The position numbers and the translations under genes are program-made. The notes below the pieces were generated by a model that worked only from the letters and a program-made list of their open reading frames with translations, had not been told where the DNA came from and ran no database searches. Of a DNA stretch of 56,174 bases, positions 40,968 through 48,991 are shown piece after piece. This DNA is from Prevotella illustrans. Its GTDB lineage: Bacteria > Bacteroidota > Bacteroidia > Bacteroidales > Bacteroidaceae. The stretch is taken from NCBI RefSeq assembly GCF_017426725.1, contig NZ_JAERMS010000015.1, forward strand, positions 1 through 56,174. Direction: 5' to 3'. Numbering within the stretch: position 1 is the first letter of the stretch; each line of letters starts with the position of its first letter.

Positions 40968-43184
40968 ATGAAATTCAAAAAGTTTTCTATTCTACTTTTA
41001 TCAGGCTTCTTCGTTACCGTCGGACAGGCTCAGGTGACGCTCACGGTGCGACACAAGGCCAAAGCCCGAATCGTTTTGGCCGACACCACACAGGCCACCC
41101 GGCAGGCCGCTCGTCTGCTCAACACCTTCATCCATCGCATGGGCAACGACCGCCTGCCCGTGGTGACCGGCACGCGTCGCCGTCGTGGCGACGTGATTCT
41201 GGGCGGACTGACCGACAAGGCGGGTGAAGACGGCTTCGCTATCAGCTGCGACGCCACCGCGTTGCGTATCAGGAGTGGTGGCGATAAGGGCGCCGTGCTG
41301 GGCGTCGCCCATCTGTTGCGTCGCTATTTCGGCTGCTACTATTTCACGCAAAACGTCTGGCGCGCCCCCCAAAAGGCCACGATGATCGTGCCGAGGATAG
41401 CCGGATGGACGGAAACACCGGCCTTTCGCTACCGGCAGACGCAGAGCTACGGCAACGATGATGAGTTGTACCGGCTCTGGTTTGGGCTGGAAGAGCCGCG
41501 CCAGATGTTTATCGGCGGTTTGTGGGTACACACGTTCAACCGGATATTGCCCGCGTCGGTCTATGGCAAGCGTCATCCCGAGTGGTATTCGCTTATCAAC
41601 GGCAAGCGCAGACCGGGCGAACACAGCCAGTGGTGTCTGACCAATGAGGCTTTGTTTGAGCAGGTTTGCCACCGGCTCGATTCCATCTTTGCCGCCAATC
41701 CGGGGCTGAAAATGATTTCGATAAGCCAGAACGACGGCAACAACACCAACTGCCATTGCGACAAATGCGCCGCCGTGGACGCCGAAGAGGGGGCCGTGTC
41801 GGGCAATTACATTCGTTTTCTGAACAAGCTGGCCAAGCGTTATCCCGACAAGGAGTTTTCTACGTTGGCCTATCTGTTCACCATGATGCCCCCCAAACAC
41901 GTGAAACCGCTACCCAATGTCAACATCATGCTGTGCGACATCGACTGCAAGCGCGAGGTGCCGCTGACCGATAACGAGAGCGGCCGACAGTTTATGCGGG
42001 CACTGGAGGGTTGGAGTCGCATTTCCGATAACCTCTTTATCTGGGACTATGGAATCAATTTCGACAATGTGGTGGCCCCTTTCCCGAACCTGCACATCCT
42101 GCAAAAGAACATCCAACTCTTCAAGAAGCACCACGCCAACATGCTTTTCGAGCAGGTGAACGGTACGAAAGGCACCGACTTTTCCGAGCTCCGCGCTTAT
42201 ATGATAGCCAATCTGATGTGGAATCCGGACCAGGACGCCGACAGTCTGATGCGGCGTTTCATGACCGACTACTACGGAGCCGCAGGCAAATATCTCTATG
42301 ATTACCAGAAGTTGATGCAGGGCGCGCTTCTGGCTTCGGACACACCGCTGTGGATTTATGACTCTCCGATCACGCATAAGAACGGTATGCTCAATGCCAA
42401 TCTGCGCAAAGCCTACGACGAGCTCTTCGACAAGGCCGAACGATCTGTGCGGAATGACCGACCGAAGCTCGACCGTGTGCGTATCAGCAGGCTACCCTTG
42501 CAGTACGCGACCTTGGAAATAGCCCGCACGGAGCCCATGATCGATGTGGAGAAAGTAAGAAAATTGTTGGAAACGTTCCGTCGGCGCTGCGCCGAATATG
42601 AGATTCCGACACTCAACGAGCGCAATAACCGCCCTTCGGAATACTGCGCCCTGTATGAACAACGTTTCCTTCCGAAGGACGACGACGGCAATCTGGCCAA
42701 GAACGCGACCGTTGTCTACAAGTTGCCACCGGCCGAACGCTATCGGCCCATCGCAGCCAAGGCGCTGACGGACGGTCTCTATGGCGGCACCAGTTACGTG
42801 GAAGGCTGGGTCGGTTGGGAAGGAAAGGACGCCGAGTTTACCTTAGACTTGGGGCGCGAGACGCCCCTGCAGACCATCACCAGCGACTATCTGCACCAGT
42901 TGGGTGCTTGGGTTTTGCTGCCCAAGAGTGTAAAATACGAAGTTTCTGTGGATGGTAAAATCTTCAAGGCGTTCGGCAAACCAATCGTCTTCGGCGAAGA
43001 CCGAGACCCTAAAATCAAGTTCGTCGACGCCACGGCGACCGAGGATGAGCCGGTGAAAGCCCGTTATATTAAGGTGCGTGTAACTACTTTAGGCATGTGT
43101 CCGTCGTGGCATTACGGTGTGGGATATCCCGCGTGGTTCTTTCTCGACGAAGTAAAGGCCTACGCCCATCTGCCCCATCAATAG
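40968..43184 (+). CDS. DUF4838 glycosidase-like protein with F5/8C module
   Basis: A 738-residue exported protein. After the signal peptide, residues about 25-145 resemble the small domain that precedes GH20-type barrels (LLNTFIHRMGNDRLPVVTG; GVAHLLRRYFGCYYF). The central part is DUF4838: HPEWYSLINGKRR, CLTNEALFEQVCHRLDSIF, ISISQNDGNNTNCHCDKCAA and IWDYGINFDNVVAPFPNL. The C-terminal 150 residues form a discoidin-like F5/8C carbohydrate-binding module (KALTDGLYGG, VKARYIKVRV). To my knowledge DUF4838 overlaps CAZy family GH163 (endo-beta-N-acetylglucosaminidases on N-glycans), but catalytic residues were not verified here. With the divergent sialidase-like gene this suggests glycoprotein glycan breakdown. 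Confidence 0.8.
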   Translation: MKFKKFSILLLSGFFVTVGQAQVTLTVRHKAKARIVLADTTQATRQAARLLNTFIHRMGNDRLPVVTGTRRRRGDVILGGLTDKAGEDGFAISCDATALRIRSGGDKGAVLGVAHLLRRYFGCYYFTQNVWRAPQKATMIVPRIAGWTETPAFRYRQTQSYGNDDELYRLWFGLEEPRQMFIGGLWVHTFNRILPASVYGKRHPEWYSLINGKRRPGEHSQWCLTNEALFEQVCHRLDSIFAANPGLKMISISQNDGNNTNCHCDKCAAVDAEEGAVSGNYIRFLNKLAKRYPDKEFSTLAYLFTMMPPKHVKPLPNVNIMLCDIDCKREVPLTDNESGRQFMRALEGWSRISDNLFIWDYGINFDNVVAPFPNLHILQKNIQLFKKHHANMLFEQVNGTKGTDFSELRAYMIANLMWNPDQDADSLMRRFMTDYYGAAGKYLYDYQKLMQGALLASDTPLWIYDSPITHKNGMLNANLRKAYDELFDKAERSVRNDRPKLDRVRISRLPLQYATLEIARTEPMIDVEKVRKLLETFRRRCAEYEIPTLNERNNRPSEYCALYEQRFLPKDDDGNLAKNATVVYKLPPAERYRPIAAKALTDGLYGGTSYVEGWVGWEGKDAEFTLDLGRETPLQTITSDYLHQLGAWVLLPKSVKYEVSVDGKIFKAFGKPIVFGEDRDPKIKFVDATATEDEPVKARYIKVRVTTLGMCPSWHYGVGYPAWFFLDEVKAYAHLPHQ

Positions 43185-43192
43185 GGCAGATG
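43167..43192. terminator. Hairpin across the DUF4838 stop codon
   Basis: CATCTGCCC and GGGCAGATG are perfect 9-bp arms with an 8-base loop. The stop codon lies in the structure. It separates two convergent genes, 11 bp before the stop of the next one. It lacks a T-tract, so its termination role is tentative. Confidence 0.5.
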
Positions 43193-43203
43193 AGCCGGTT
43201 GGC

Positions 43204-43872
43204 TTAATAGTAGCTGCGTTGCAGAATGCGTGCGGCTTCGTCTTTATCGCTGCTGAACCTGAAAACCTGATAGATTGTATAGCCGTTGTGCGGGTCGACA
43301 ATGCGGGGAGCCATCATTCGGAGCGCTTTCAGCTGCTTGTCGGAAAACGAAAACATGTTGATCAGTTGGGCACATTGAGCGCACGTGAAGTAGCAACCCA
43401 GCGACGCCACCTCTATCAGCGCCATCTTGTTATCATCGAAGCTGGCTTCCTTCACCCGTTTATAGATAATTGAAAAGTCATGTTCCGACAGGTAGTAGCC
43501 CCTGTCGGGATAGCCCGGATAAGGTCGTCCCATGTCCGGATAGCCGTCGTAGGGCGGCACGGGTACCGGTATGACCTGCTGGTCGGGTGCTTTGCCGGGG
43601 CGCAATTCAATATCACGATAGCTGATAACTTTATTATTGCGGTCGAAATGGATGATAATGCGATGATCGTAGTTGATGATTCCCACTTTCATATACTCCC
43701 ATTGTTCGCCATATTGATTGAAACTCGTGCTTTGAGGTTTGCCTAAAATGGCGATCACTTCCTGCTTGCTCATTCCCCGTTCCACGATCCGCTTGTCTGC
43801 CATCATATTCATGTTGAAAGCCGTCAGCATGACCGTCAGAATCAGGATAAATTGCCATTGTGTTCTTTTCAT
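43204..43872 (-). CDS. Exported protein: BamE-like domain plus DUF4476
   Basis: A 222-residue protein with a signal peptide (about 25 residues). Residues about 30-95 look like the BamE/SmpA fold: GMSKQEVIAILGKPQSTSF then GEQWEYMKVGI and VISYRDIEL. A proline/glycine-rich linker follows (PVPVPPYDGYPDMGRPYPGY). Residues about 130-222 match DUF4476: FSIIYKRVKEASFDDNKMAL, CAQCAQLINMFSFSDKQLKA and VFRFSSDKDEAARIL. BamE assists outer-membrane barrel assembly; the DUF4476 role is unknown. The combination suggests an envelope-maintenance protein, which is inference. Confidence 0.72.
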   Translation of the reverse strand: MKRTQWQFILILTVMLTAFNMNMMADKRIVERGMSKQEVIAILGKPQSTSFNQYGEQWEYMKVGIINYDHRIIIHFDRNNKVISYRDIELRPGKAPDQQVIPVPVPPYDGYPDMGRPYPGYPDRGYYLSEHDFSIIYKRVKEASFDDNKMALIEVASLGCYFTCAQCAQLINMFSFSDKQLKALRMMAPRIVDPHNGYTIYQVFRFSSDKDEAARILQRSYY

Positions 43873-44029
43873 AATGTCTTTATTTTGAGTTTATGCCGCT
43901 AAGTTAGCACGATTTTTCGACAAGCGAAAAGGAAAACCCCTATATCGGTGGGTAAATTCCCTAAAACAAATTGTATGGAAAAGCTTCGCGAAAAGGCGAG
44001 AAGCTCATTTCGATAGGATGGAAAACAAA

Positions 44030-44067
44030 AAGCGGAGGCCTCACACTTCATCGTGGGGCCTCCGCTT
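44030..44067 (-). terminator. Terminator of the PorT-family barrel gene
   Basis: AAGCGGAGGCC and GGCCTCCGCTT arms with inner CAC/GTG pairing. It starts 28 bp after the stop of the gene at 44095 and is followed by T-rich bases on the minus strand. Confidence 0.85.
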
Positions 44068-44094
44068 ATTGTCGGTTTTAGGTTTGAACGCTTG

Positions 44095-44715
44095 TTATTT
44101 CAAGTCGAACTTGTAGCCCACCGTCAGTTGGAATACCTGATGTTTGGTGGAATCACCGCCGCCGCTGATAGCGTTGATGAGTCCCAGGTTGTAGCGTGCG
44201 TCGAAAACGATGTTATTAGTTTCGTACGAAACGCCTACCGGTAGCGACAGGTCGAAACTATTTACCTTTGCGTCGGTTACACCTGCGTTTTGGAGCGCTT
44301 TCTTGATACCTACTTCGGCAGAAACTCCATTAGCTGATACCTTGACCTTGTCGTTAACCAATATACCCGGCTGCAAACCGAGCTTAACGGCCAACCCCTT
44401 GACTACATAGACGTTGGCAAGGATGGGAATGTTGAGGTAATCCATCTTGATGGTTCCATTAAGACCATTGTCCGACGCTTTAAGACCCTGCTGTGAGTAG
44501 AGCGCGGCGGCTGTCAATGACACCATCGAGGAGGCTTGATACTCAAACTCGGCACCGGCAACCAGACCAAATCTGGGATCGGATTCTTCAAAGTTGCTCA
44601 TGCTAGCCATGTTGATACCCAACTTTGGCTGAATGGTGACCGCTCCTACCTTGTGTTGCGCGAAAGAACTGACCGCTGCCATCAGCAAGCATGCCATGAA
44701 ACAAAGTTTTTTCAT
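44095..44715 (-). CDS. Outer-membrane beta-barrel protein (PorT-family fold)
   Basis: A 206-residue exported protein with a signal peptide (MKKLCFMACLLMAAVSSFAQ). Its strands fit the OMP beta-barrel family: VTIQPKLGINMASMSNF, GLVAGAEFEYQASSMVSLTA, LYSQQGLKA, MDYLNIPILANVYVVKGLAV and VFQLTVGYKFDL. Members are eight-stranded barrels, often abundant surface proteins of unknown function. It resembles the protein at 1902 only in general fold. It has its own promoter and terminator. Confidence 0.82.
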   Translation of the reverse strand: MKKLCFMACLLMAAVSSFAQHKVGAVTIQPKLGINMASMSNFEESDPRFGLVAGAEFEYQASSMVSLTAAALYSQQGLKASDNGLNGTIKMDYLNIPILANVYVVKGLAVKLGLQPGILVNDKVKVSANGVSAEVGIKKALQNAGVTDAKVNSFDLSLPVGVSYETNNIVFDARYNLGLINAISGGGDSTKHQVFQLTVGYKFDLK

Positions 44716-44754
44716 AATTGATTGATTTTAAAAATAAAGATGATAATGATGGGG

Positions 44755-44762
44755 CAAAGGTA
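44755..44762 (-). promoter_or_regulatory. Promoter -7 element of the barrel gene
   Basis: On the minus strand TACCTTTG is an exact match to TAnnTTTG, 40 bp upstream of the start codon at 44715. Confidence 0.6.
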
Positions 44763-45178
44763 ATAAAATGTTTTTGTTATGTCATAAAAAGTACGAATTT
44801 TTTACGTTTTGGCCGTTTTTTCTCTGTTATACCTGTATTCCGGGGGATGCGTGGTACGTAGCAGAGACGACGTTGACACCGATAGTCTGCCCGAACACCG
44901 ACCGTGAACGGTTGATGATCCGGGCGATAAGAAGAAATTGTGAAAATATCCTTTAAGCAAAGTTTTTTAGCGATTTTAGGGTAATTTCGCGCTTGGTACT
45001 TGACTCTGCTACCTTTTTGTAAGTACGGAAATAACTTTACAAAAGGCTGAAAAATCCCGCGTTATTTCAAAATAATTATACATTGTCGGAAAAAAGCGAT
45101 TCTACGACGACTTTTGTATTTGTCTTATAATCAGCCGATTACATGAAAACGCCCTTTTTCGGCCCCTATACGGGCTTG

Positions 45179-45288
45179 TCAAAGCATAGCTTTTACCCGC
45201 TGATTGCGGCCCTTTTACCTTGTCAAAGCACTGCTTTGGCGAGCTAAAAGCATTGCTTTGAGATAGTAAAAGCATAGCAATGACCCGT
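45179..45288. repeat. 22-bp repeat array D (five units)
   Basis: Units start at 45179, 45201, 45223, 45245 and 45267; a sixth (45289-45310) is degenerate. Cores: GCATAGCTTTT, GCGGCCCTTTT, GCACTGCTTTG, GCATTGCTTTG and GCATAGCAATG. The order of variants matches arrays A and B. AATCAG starts at 45129, 50 bp before unit 1. It occupies the middle of a 1.2-kb gap without intact genes (44716-45909). Confidence 0.85.
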
Positions 45289-45569
45289 CAAAACATAAAA
45301 ATCATGCCCTCATGGGTGAATTTTCAGCCCAAAACGGTAAGAAAGAAGTCGGTAATCGTGCTATTTGAAGAATTTTTTCAGACGTTTTTTTAGTAATGTT
45401 TTTTGACAACAGCTTATCCGCAGGCTACAAAAATCGTGCGTAGAGGCAAGAATTATATTACCAAATAAGGTGGAATACATTCGTGTTACCGTTAATTCGA
45501 GTACCTATAGATTGATTACAGCCGGCAAAATATAAACAAAATGAACATCAGATAAATCCACGAAAGTCT

Positions 45570-45662
45570 GTTTCTGCACAAATCAAGCATGTCGATGAAA
45601 AGGGTATGGAGTATTGGTCGGTACGAGAAATGGGCAAAGTTCTCGAATATTCTGGATACTGA
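45570..45662 (+). pseudogene. DinD/BRO-N-like gene fragment
   Basis: A frame ending in TGA at 45660-45662 reads VSAQIKHVDEKGMEYWSVRE followed by MGKVLEYSGY. This closely recalls the N-terminus of DinD-type (DNA-damage-inducible, BRO-N fold) proteins, in which the phrase EYWxARELxKVLEY is typical. Only about 30 codons remain; there is no start codon in frame, as a stop lies at 45513, and nothing downstream. Clearly a relic. Confidence 0.6.
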
Positions 45663-45664
45663 TA

Positions 45665-45695
45665 TTTGCCTGTTCGTGTTTTTTTAGTAAATTTG
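45665..45695 (+). promoter_or_regulatory. Promoter upstream of holB
   Basis: TTTG (45665-45668) and TAAATTTG (45688-45695) are 19 bp apart, a near-ideal promoter. It lies directly behind the DinD relic and 215 bp before holB, and probably drives holB-ricT-gldH. Confidence 0.7.
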
Positions 45696-45714
45696 CAACC
45701 ATATAGCACCATTG

Positions 45715-45783
45715 ATGTTACGTGGCGAGAAGGTAAGGGATGACAAGATGTTTGTGCCCGAAGAACCGGCCACGAAAGTCTGA
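45715..45783 (+). CDS. Short promoter-proximal ORF, unrecognised
   Basis: ATG at 45715 opens 22 codons (MLRGEKVRDDKMFVPEEPAT then KV) ending in TGA, about 13 nt after the predicted transcription start. The frame remains open for another 41 codons after the TGA and runs in phase to a TGA abutting the holB ATG. It could be a leader peptide or a gene broken by a nonsense change. I do not recognise the sequence. Confidence 0.3.
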   Translation: MLRGEKVRDDKMFVPEEPATKV

Positions 45784-45909
45784 TATCCGGGTGTGGAATG
45801 GGTGCTGTATCAGTGTGAGGAAATTCTATCGCCGTGGAGGCGACACGATTTATTTCTATACGGTGTCTGTAGCAGACAGCGTTTGTTAAATTGTTTAACA
45901 TTTGTTTGA

Positions 45910-47061
45910 ATGAAGTTCAGTGCAGTCATAGGTCAGGAGCCAACAAAACACCGTTTGTGTCGGATGGTAGCCGAAGATCGGTTACCTCATGCCATCATGT
46001 TGTGTGGCCCCATGGGCTGTGGCAAGATGGCGTTGGCGCTGGCTTTCGCGTCCTATTTGCTGGGCGAGCGCGACGAACAAGGGAACTCTATTCTGTCGGA
46101 TGAGGCCAAAGTGCGCAACTCAGAAGCCATGTTGCGTCGTTGGGAGCATCCCGATTTGCATTTTTCTTTTCCCGTTATACGTCCTGCCGGCACTTCGAGT
46201 GAGCACAAGATGGTGAGCGATGACTATATGAAAGAATGGCATGGGCTGCTTCAGGACGGGCCATACTTCTCGATGGACGAATGGTTGCGACGAATGGTTG
46301 CGGCCAATCAGCAGGCTATTATCGGCGCGGGTGAGAGCGACGAGCTGATTCGCAAGTTGTCGCTGAAATCCTATCAGGGAGGCTACAAGGTGTGTGTCAT
46401 CTGGCTTCCTGAGCGTATGAATCAGGAATGTGCCAATAAACTGCTTAAACTTTTGGAAGAACCTTCGCGGCAAACGATGTTTATCATGGTTTGCGAAGAG
46501 CCTGAACATATTCTTGAAACAATCCGAAGCAGGGTGCAGCGTATAGATGTAGGCCGACTCTCAACAGACGAAATCCGACGGGCGCTTATCGAACAGCGCG
46601 GACTGGGAGACGCCGACGCGAAACGTACGGCCCGGTTAGCGGATGGTAACTGGCTGAAAGCATTGGAAACTTTGGATGCCGCAAATGAAAACAGAGCGTT
46701 TCTGGATATGTTTATCATGTTGATGCGCTTGGCTTATACGCGCAATATCAAGGATTTAAAGAAATGGAGTGAGGTGATTGCGGGCTATGGGCGTGAGAAG
46801 CAACGTAGAATGTTGACATACTTCATGGTAATGGTACGTGAAAACTTCATCTATAATTTCCATAATCCTGAGTTGAATTACATGACTGCCGAAGAAGAGG
46901 ATTTCTCAAAGAACTTCGCGCGTTTTATCAATGAGGCCAATGTCGTAGAGATAGCTGAACTGATGGATATGGCACGTGCGGATATTGGGCAGAACGCGAA
47001 TGCTAAAATCGTTTTTTTTGATTTGGCATTGCAGATGATCGTTTTACTGATTCGAAAGTAA
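45910..47061 (+). CDS. holB: DNA polymerase III, delta-prime subunit
   Basis: A 383-residue AAA+ clamp-loader subunit. VIGQEPTKHRL opens the domain; AIMLCGPMGCGKMALALAFA is the P-loop region, and KLLKLLEEPSRQTMFIMVCE followed by ILETIRSRVQRIDVG is the sensor/SRC-type block seen in DnaX and HolB proteins. The C-terminal part (about 230-383) is the helical collar domain. It helps load the sliding clamp for replication. It heads a probable operon with ricT and gldH, an arrangement I associate with Bacteroidales. The start at 45910 is the only sensible one. Confidence 0.9.
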   Translation: MKFSAVIGQEPTKHRLCRMVAEDRLPHAIMLCGPMGCGKMALALAFASYLLGERDEQGNSILSDEAKVRNSEAMLRRWEHPDLHFSFPVIRPAGTSSEHKMVSDDYMKEWHGLLQDGPYFSMDEWLRRMVAANQQAIIGAGESDELIRKLSLKSYQGGYKVCVIWLPERMNQECANKLLKLLEEPSRQTMFIMVCEEPEHILETIRSRVQRIDVGRLSTDEIRRALIEQRGLGDADAKRTARLADGNWLKALETLDAANENRAFLDMFIMLMRLAYTRNIKDLKKWSEVIAGYGREKQRRMLTYFMVMVRENFIYNFHNPELNYMTAEEEDFSKNFARFINEANVVEIAELMDMARADIGQNANAKIVFFDLALQMIVLLIRK

Positions 47062-47098
47062 TAAAAATGAATATAGAATAATATTAGATATGTAACAG

Positions 47099-47172
47099 GG
47101 TGAGCGGACGGTCGAAGTGTATGACACGTAAGGCGTGTCAGGGCGATATGACTGTCCTTTTAGCCCATCACC
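47099..47172 (+). promoter_or_regulatory. Structured RNA leader before ricT (three nested helices)
   Basis: Three helices nest: GGTGA/TCACC (47099-47103 with 47168-47172), GGACGGTC/GACTGTCC (47106-47113 with 47150-47157, one G-T pair) and TGACACG/CGTGTCA (47122-47128 with 47134-47140, loop TAAGG). The last two are separated by an 8/9-base internal loop (GAAGTGTA; GGGCGATAT). The outer helix ends 9 nt before the ricT ATG. The shape suggests a cis-regulatory RNA; it matches no riboswitch class I know. A terminator for holB is unlikely because there is no T-tract. Confidence 0.5.
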
Positions 47173-47181
47173 AAAATAAGC

Positions 47182-48384
47182 ATGGATTATAAAGACATGA
47201 AATTCCAGGTATTCACCGGTTGTGACCGCGGCTTGAGTTATAAAGGTTGCGGGCGACAGGATCGACAGTTGAATACTTATGATTGGCTGGCCGATGTGCC
47301 TGGAAATACGCTTTCTACTGATTTAGTGGAAGTGCAGTTCAAGAATACACGCAAGGGGTATTATCACAATGTGAATCATTTGGATCTGCATAAGGGTGAT
47401 ATTGTGGCCGTTGAGGCAAGTCCCGGGCATGATATAGGTTTCGTTACGCTGACAGGACAGTTGGTAAAACTGCAAGTAAAGAAGGCTAATATCAAGTCGC
47501 CCGATGATATCCGGCGTATCTATCGGATCGCAAAACCGGTAGATATGGAGAAATATCAGGAAGCTAAAAGCAGAGAACATGCCACGATGATCAAGAGTAG
47601 GCAAATTGCTAAAGACCTGGGGCTGCAGATGAAAATCGGTGACGTAGAGTACCAAGGTGACTGCAATAAAGCTATTTTCTATTATATTGCCGACGAACGT
47701 GTAGATTTTCGTCAGCTTATTAAGGTGCTGGCCGACGCTTTCCACGTGCGTATCGAGATGAAACAGATAGGCGCGCGACAGGAAGCGGGGCGCATCGGCG
47801 GCACTGGTCCGTGTGGGCGAGAACTGTGTTGCGCCACTTGGATGAAGAATTTTGTGAGTGTCAGCACGAATGCGGCTCGTATTCAGGACATCTCTCTTAA
47901 TCCGCAGAAGTTGGCCGGCATGTGTGCCAAGCTGAAATGCTGTATGAATTACGAGGTTGACTCTTATGTGGAGGCAGGTCGTAAGATGCCAAGCAAGGAA
48001 ATACAACTGCATACTCTCGACAATGATTACTACTTCTTCAAAGGTGATATCTTAGCCGGACAAGTGACTTATTCTACTGATAAGAATCTGGCGGCCAATC
48101 TTGAGACGGTCTCTGCCAAGCGTGCTCGTGAGATTATTGAAATGAATCGGAAGGGAGAAAAGCCGCTCAGCTTGCAAGAAGATGGTGCGCGGCGTAAGGA
48201 AAATAAGTCAAATGACTTGCTGGAGGGGGATATCAGCAGATTCGATAAGAGTAAAAAGAAAAGGAAACAAGCTGCCAATCGGCCTGCAGGAAAGGATCGA
48301 AAGCCTCGCAACGGCAATCCGCGTGGGGGGAATGGCGGCCGCCGTCAAAGGCCTGAAGGTAGCAATCAGCAGGTAGAGGGATAG
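47182..48384 (+). CDS. ricT: PSP1-domain protein RicT (YaaT-like)
   Basis: A 400-residue cytoplasmic protein. The PSP1 domain (about 60-290) includes VDFRQLIKVLADAFHVRIEM, and the Cys-rich signature GGTGPCGRELCCATWM plus MCAKLKCCMNYE, which in RicT/YaaT proteins coordinates an iron-sulfur cluster in the RicAFT complex. In Bacillus this complex affects RNA processing by RNase Y and development. The last 70 residues form a basic, disordered tail (KKRKQAANRPAGKDRKPRN) that may bind RNA. It lies between holB and gldH; only 3 bp separate it from gldH. RicA and RicF partners are not in the window. Confidence 0.9.
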   Translation: MDYKDMKFQVFTGCDRGLSYKGCGRQDRQLNTYDWLADVPGNTLSTDLVEVQFKNTRKGYYHNVNHLDLHKGDIVAVEASPGHDIGFVTLTGQLVKLQVKKANIKSPDDIRRIYRIAKPVDMEKYQEAKSREHATMIKSRQIAKDLGLQMKIGDVEYQGDCNKAIFYYIADERVDFRQLIKVLADAFHVRIEMKQIGARQEAGRIGGTGPCGRELCCATWMKNFVSVSTNAARIQDISLNPQKLAGMCAKLKCCMNYEVDSYVEAGRKMPSKEIQLHTLDNDYYFFKGDILAGQVTYSTDKNLAANLETVSAKRAREIIEMNRKGEKPLSLQEDGARRKENKSNDLLEGDISRFDKSKKKRKQAANRPAGKDRKPRNGNPRGGNGGRRQRPEGSNQQVEG

Positions 48385-48387
48385 TCT

Positions 48388-48855
48388 ATGAAGTCAAGTT
48401 TGGCCATCACTTCGGTTGCCATCTTGATGATGGCTTTTGCCATAGCATGTACTGATAACAGGGTATATGACCGATATGCGCACACTCCGGTAAACGGATG
48501 GGAGAAGAATGATACGCTCGTCTTCAATCTTCAGCGTATGGCAGTTGCCGGTGAATACGCTTCTGAATTGGGATTGCGTATCACCAACGACTATCCGTTT
48601 ATGGGATTGACCCTTATCGTTGAACAAACGGTCTATCCTTCTCACCGACAGTATGTCGATACGCTTAATTGCAAGCTCATGGATGTTAAGGGAAACAGTA
48701 TAGGGGTGGGGCTTAGCTATCACCAGTATGCCTTTCCGATAGCTACGCTTTCACTGCATGCAGCCGACAGTATTGTCGTAAAAGTGCGTCATGATATGAA
48801 ACGCGAGATTCTGCCGGGTATCAGTGACATCGGATATCAGTTGCGGAGGCATTAG
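48388..48855 (+). CDS. gldH: Gliding-motility lipoprotein GldH
   Basis: A 155-residue lipoprotein; lipobox AIAC (Cys21) followed by DNRVYDRYAHTPVNGWEKND, a start typical of GldH. The rest alternates strands: LGLRITNDYPFMGLTLIVEQ, MDVKGNSIGVGLSYHQYAFP and ILPGISDIGYQLR. In Flavobacterium GldH is needed for gliding; non-gliding Bacteroidales keep it, probably for envelope or type IX secretion work. Its start overlaps the end of the ricT context by only 3 bp of spacing, so translation is coupled. Confidence 0.85.
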   Translation: MKSSLAITSVAILMMAFAIACTDNRVYDRYAHTPVNGWEKNDTLVFNLQRMAVAGEYASELGLRITNDYPFMGLTLIVEQTVYPSHRQYVDTLNCKLMDVKGNSIGVGLSYHQYAFPIATLSLHAADSIVVKVRHDMKREILPGISDIGYQLRRH

Positions 48856-48907
48856 CGTTGTTGTACAGAAGCTCGTGCGTTTTGAATATACGCTTCGGAG
48901 ATAAAGT

Positions 48908-48948
48908 AAAAAGCCGATAGGTTCTCATTGGGAACTTGTCGGCTTTTT
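48908..48948. terminator. Bidirectional terminator between gldH and rodA
   Basis: AAAAAGCCGA and TCGGCTTTTT arms, with inner GGTTC/GGGAAC-type pairing. A5 and T5 flank the GC stem, so it works on both strands for the convergent operons. Confidence 0.92.
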
Positions 48949-48991
48949 GCCTTCTTACGGGCATGTGGTTATCGTCTTTTGCCGTGCTTTA

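Noticed and set aside
41001..41900. 299-codon minus-strand ORF
   Set aside because: It lies antisense to the DUF4838 gene; its length is explained by codon bias of the real gene.
44768..44956. 62-codon ORF in the gap after the barrel gene
   Set aside because: It has no homology I recognise, an odd composition and no promoter; probably random.
47099..47172. Known riboswitch classes for the ricT leader
   Set aside because: I could not match the conserved loops of any riboswitch class I know, so no ligand is proposed.
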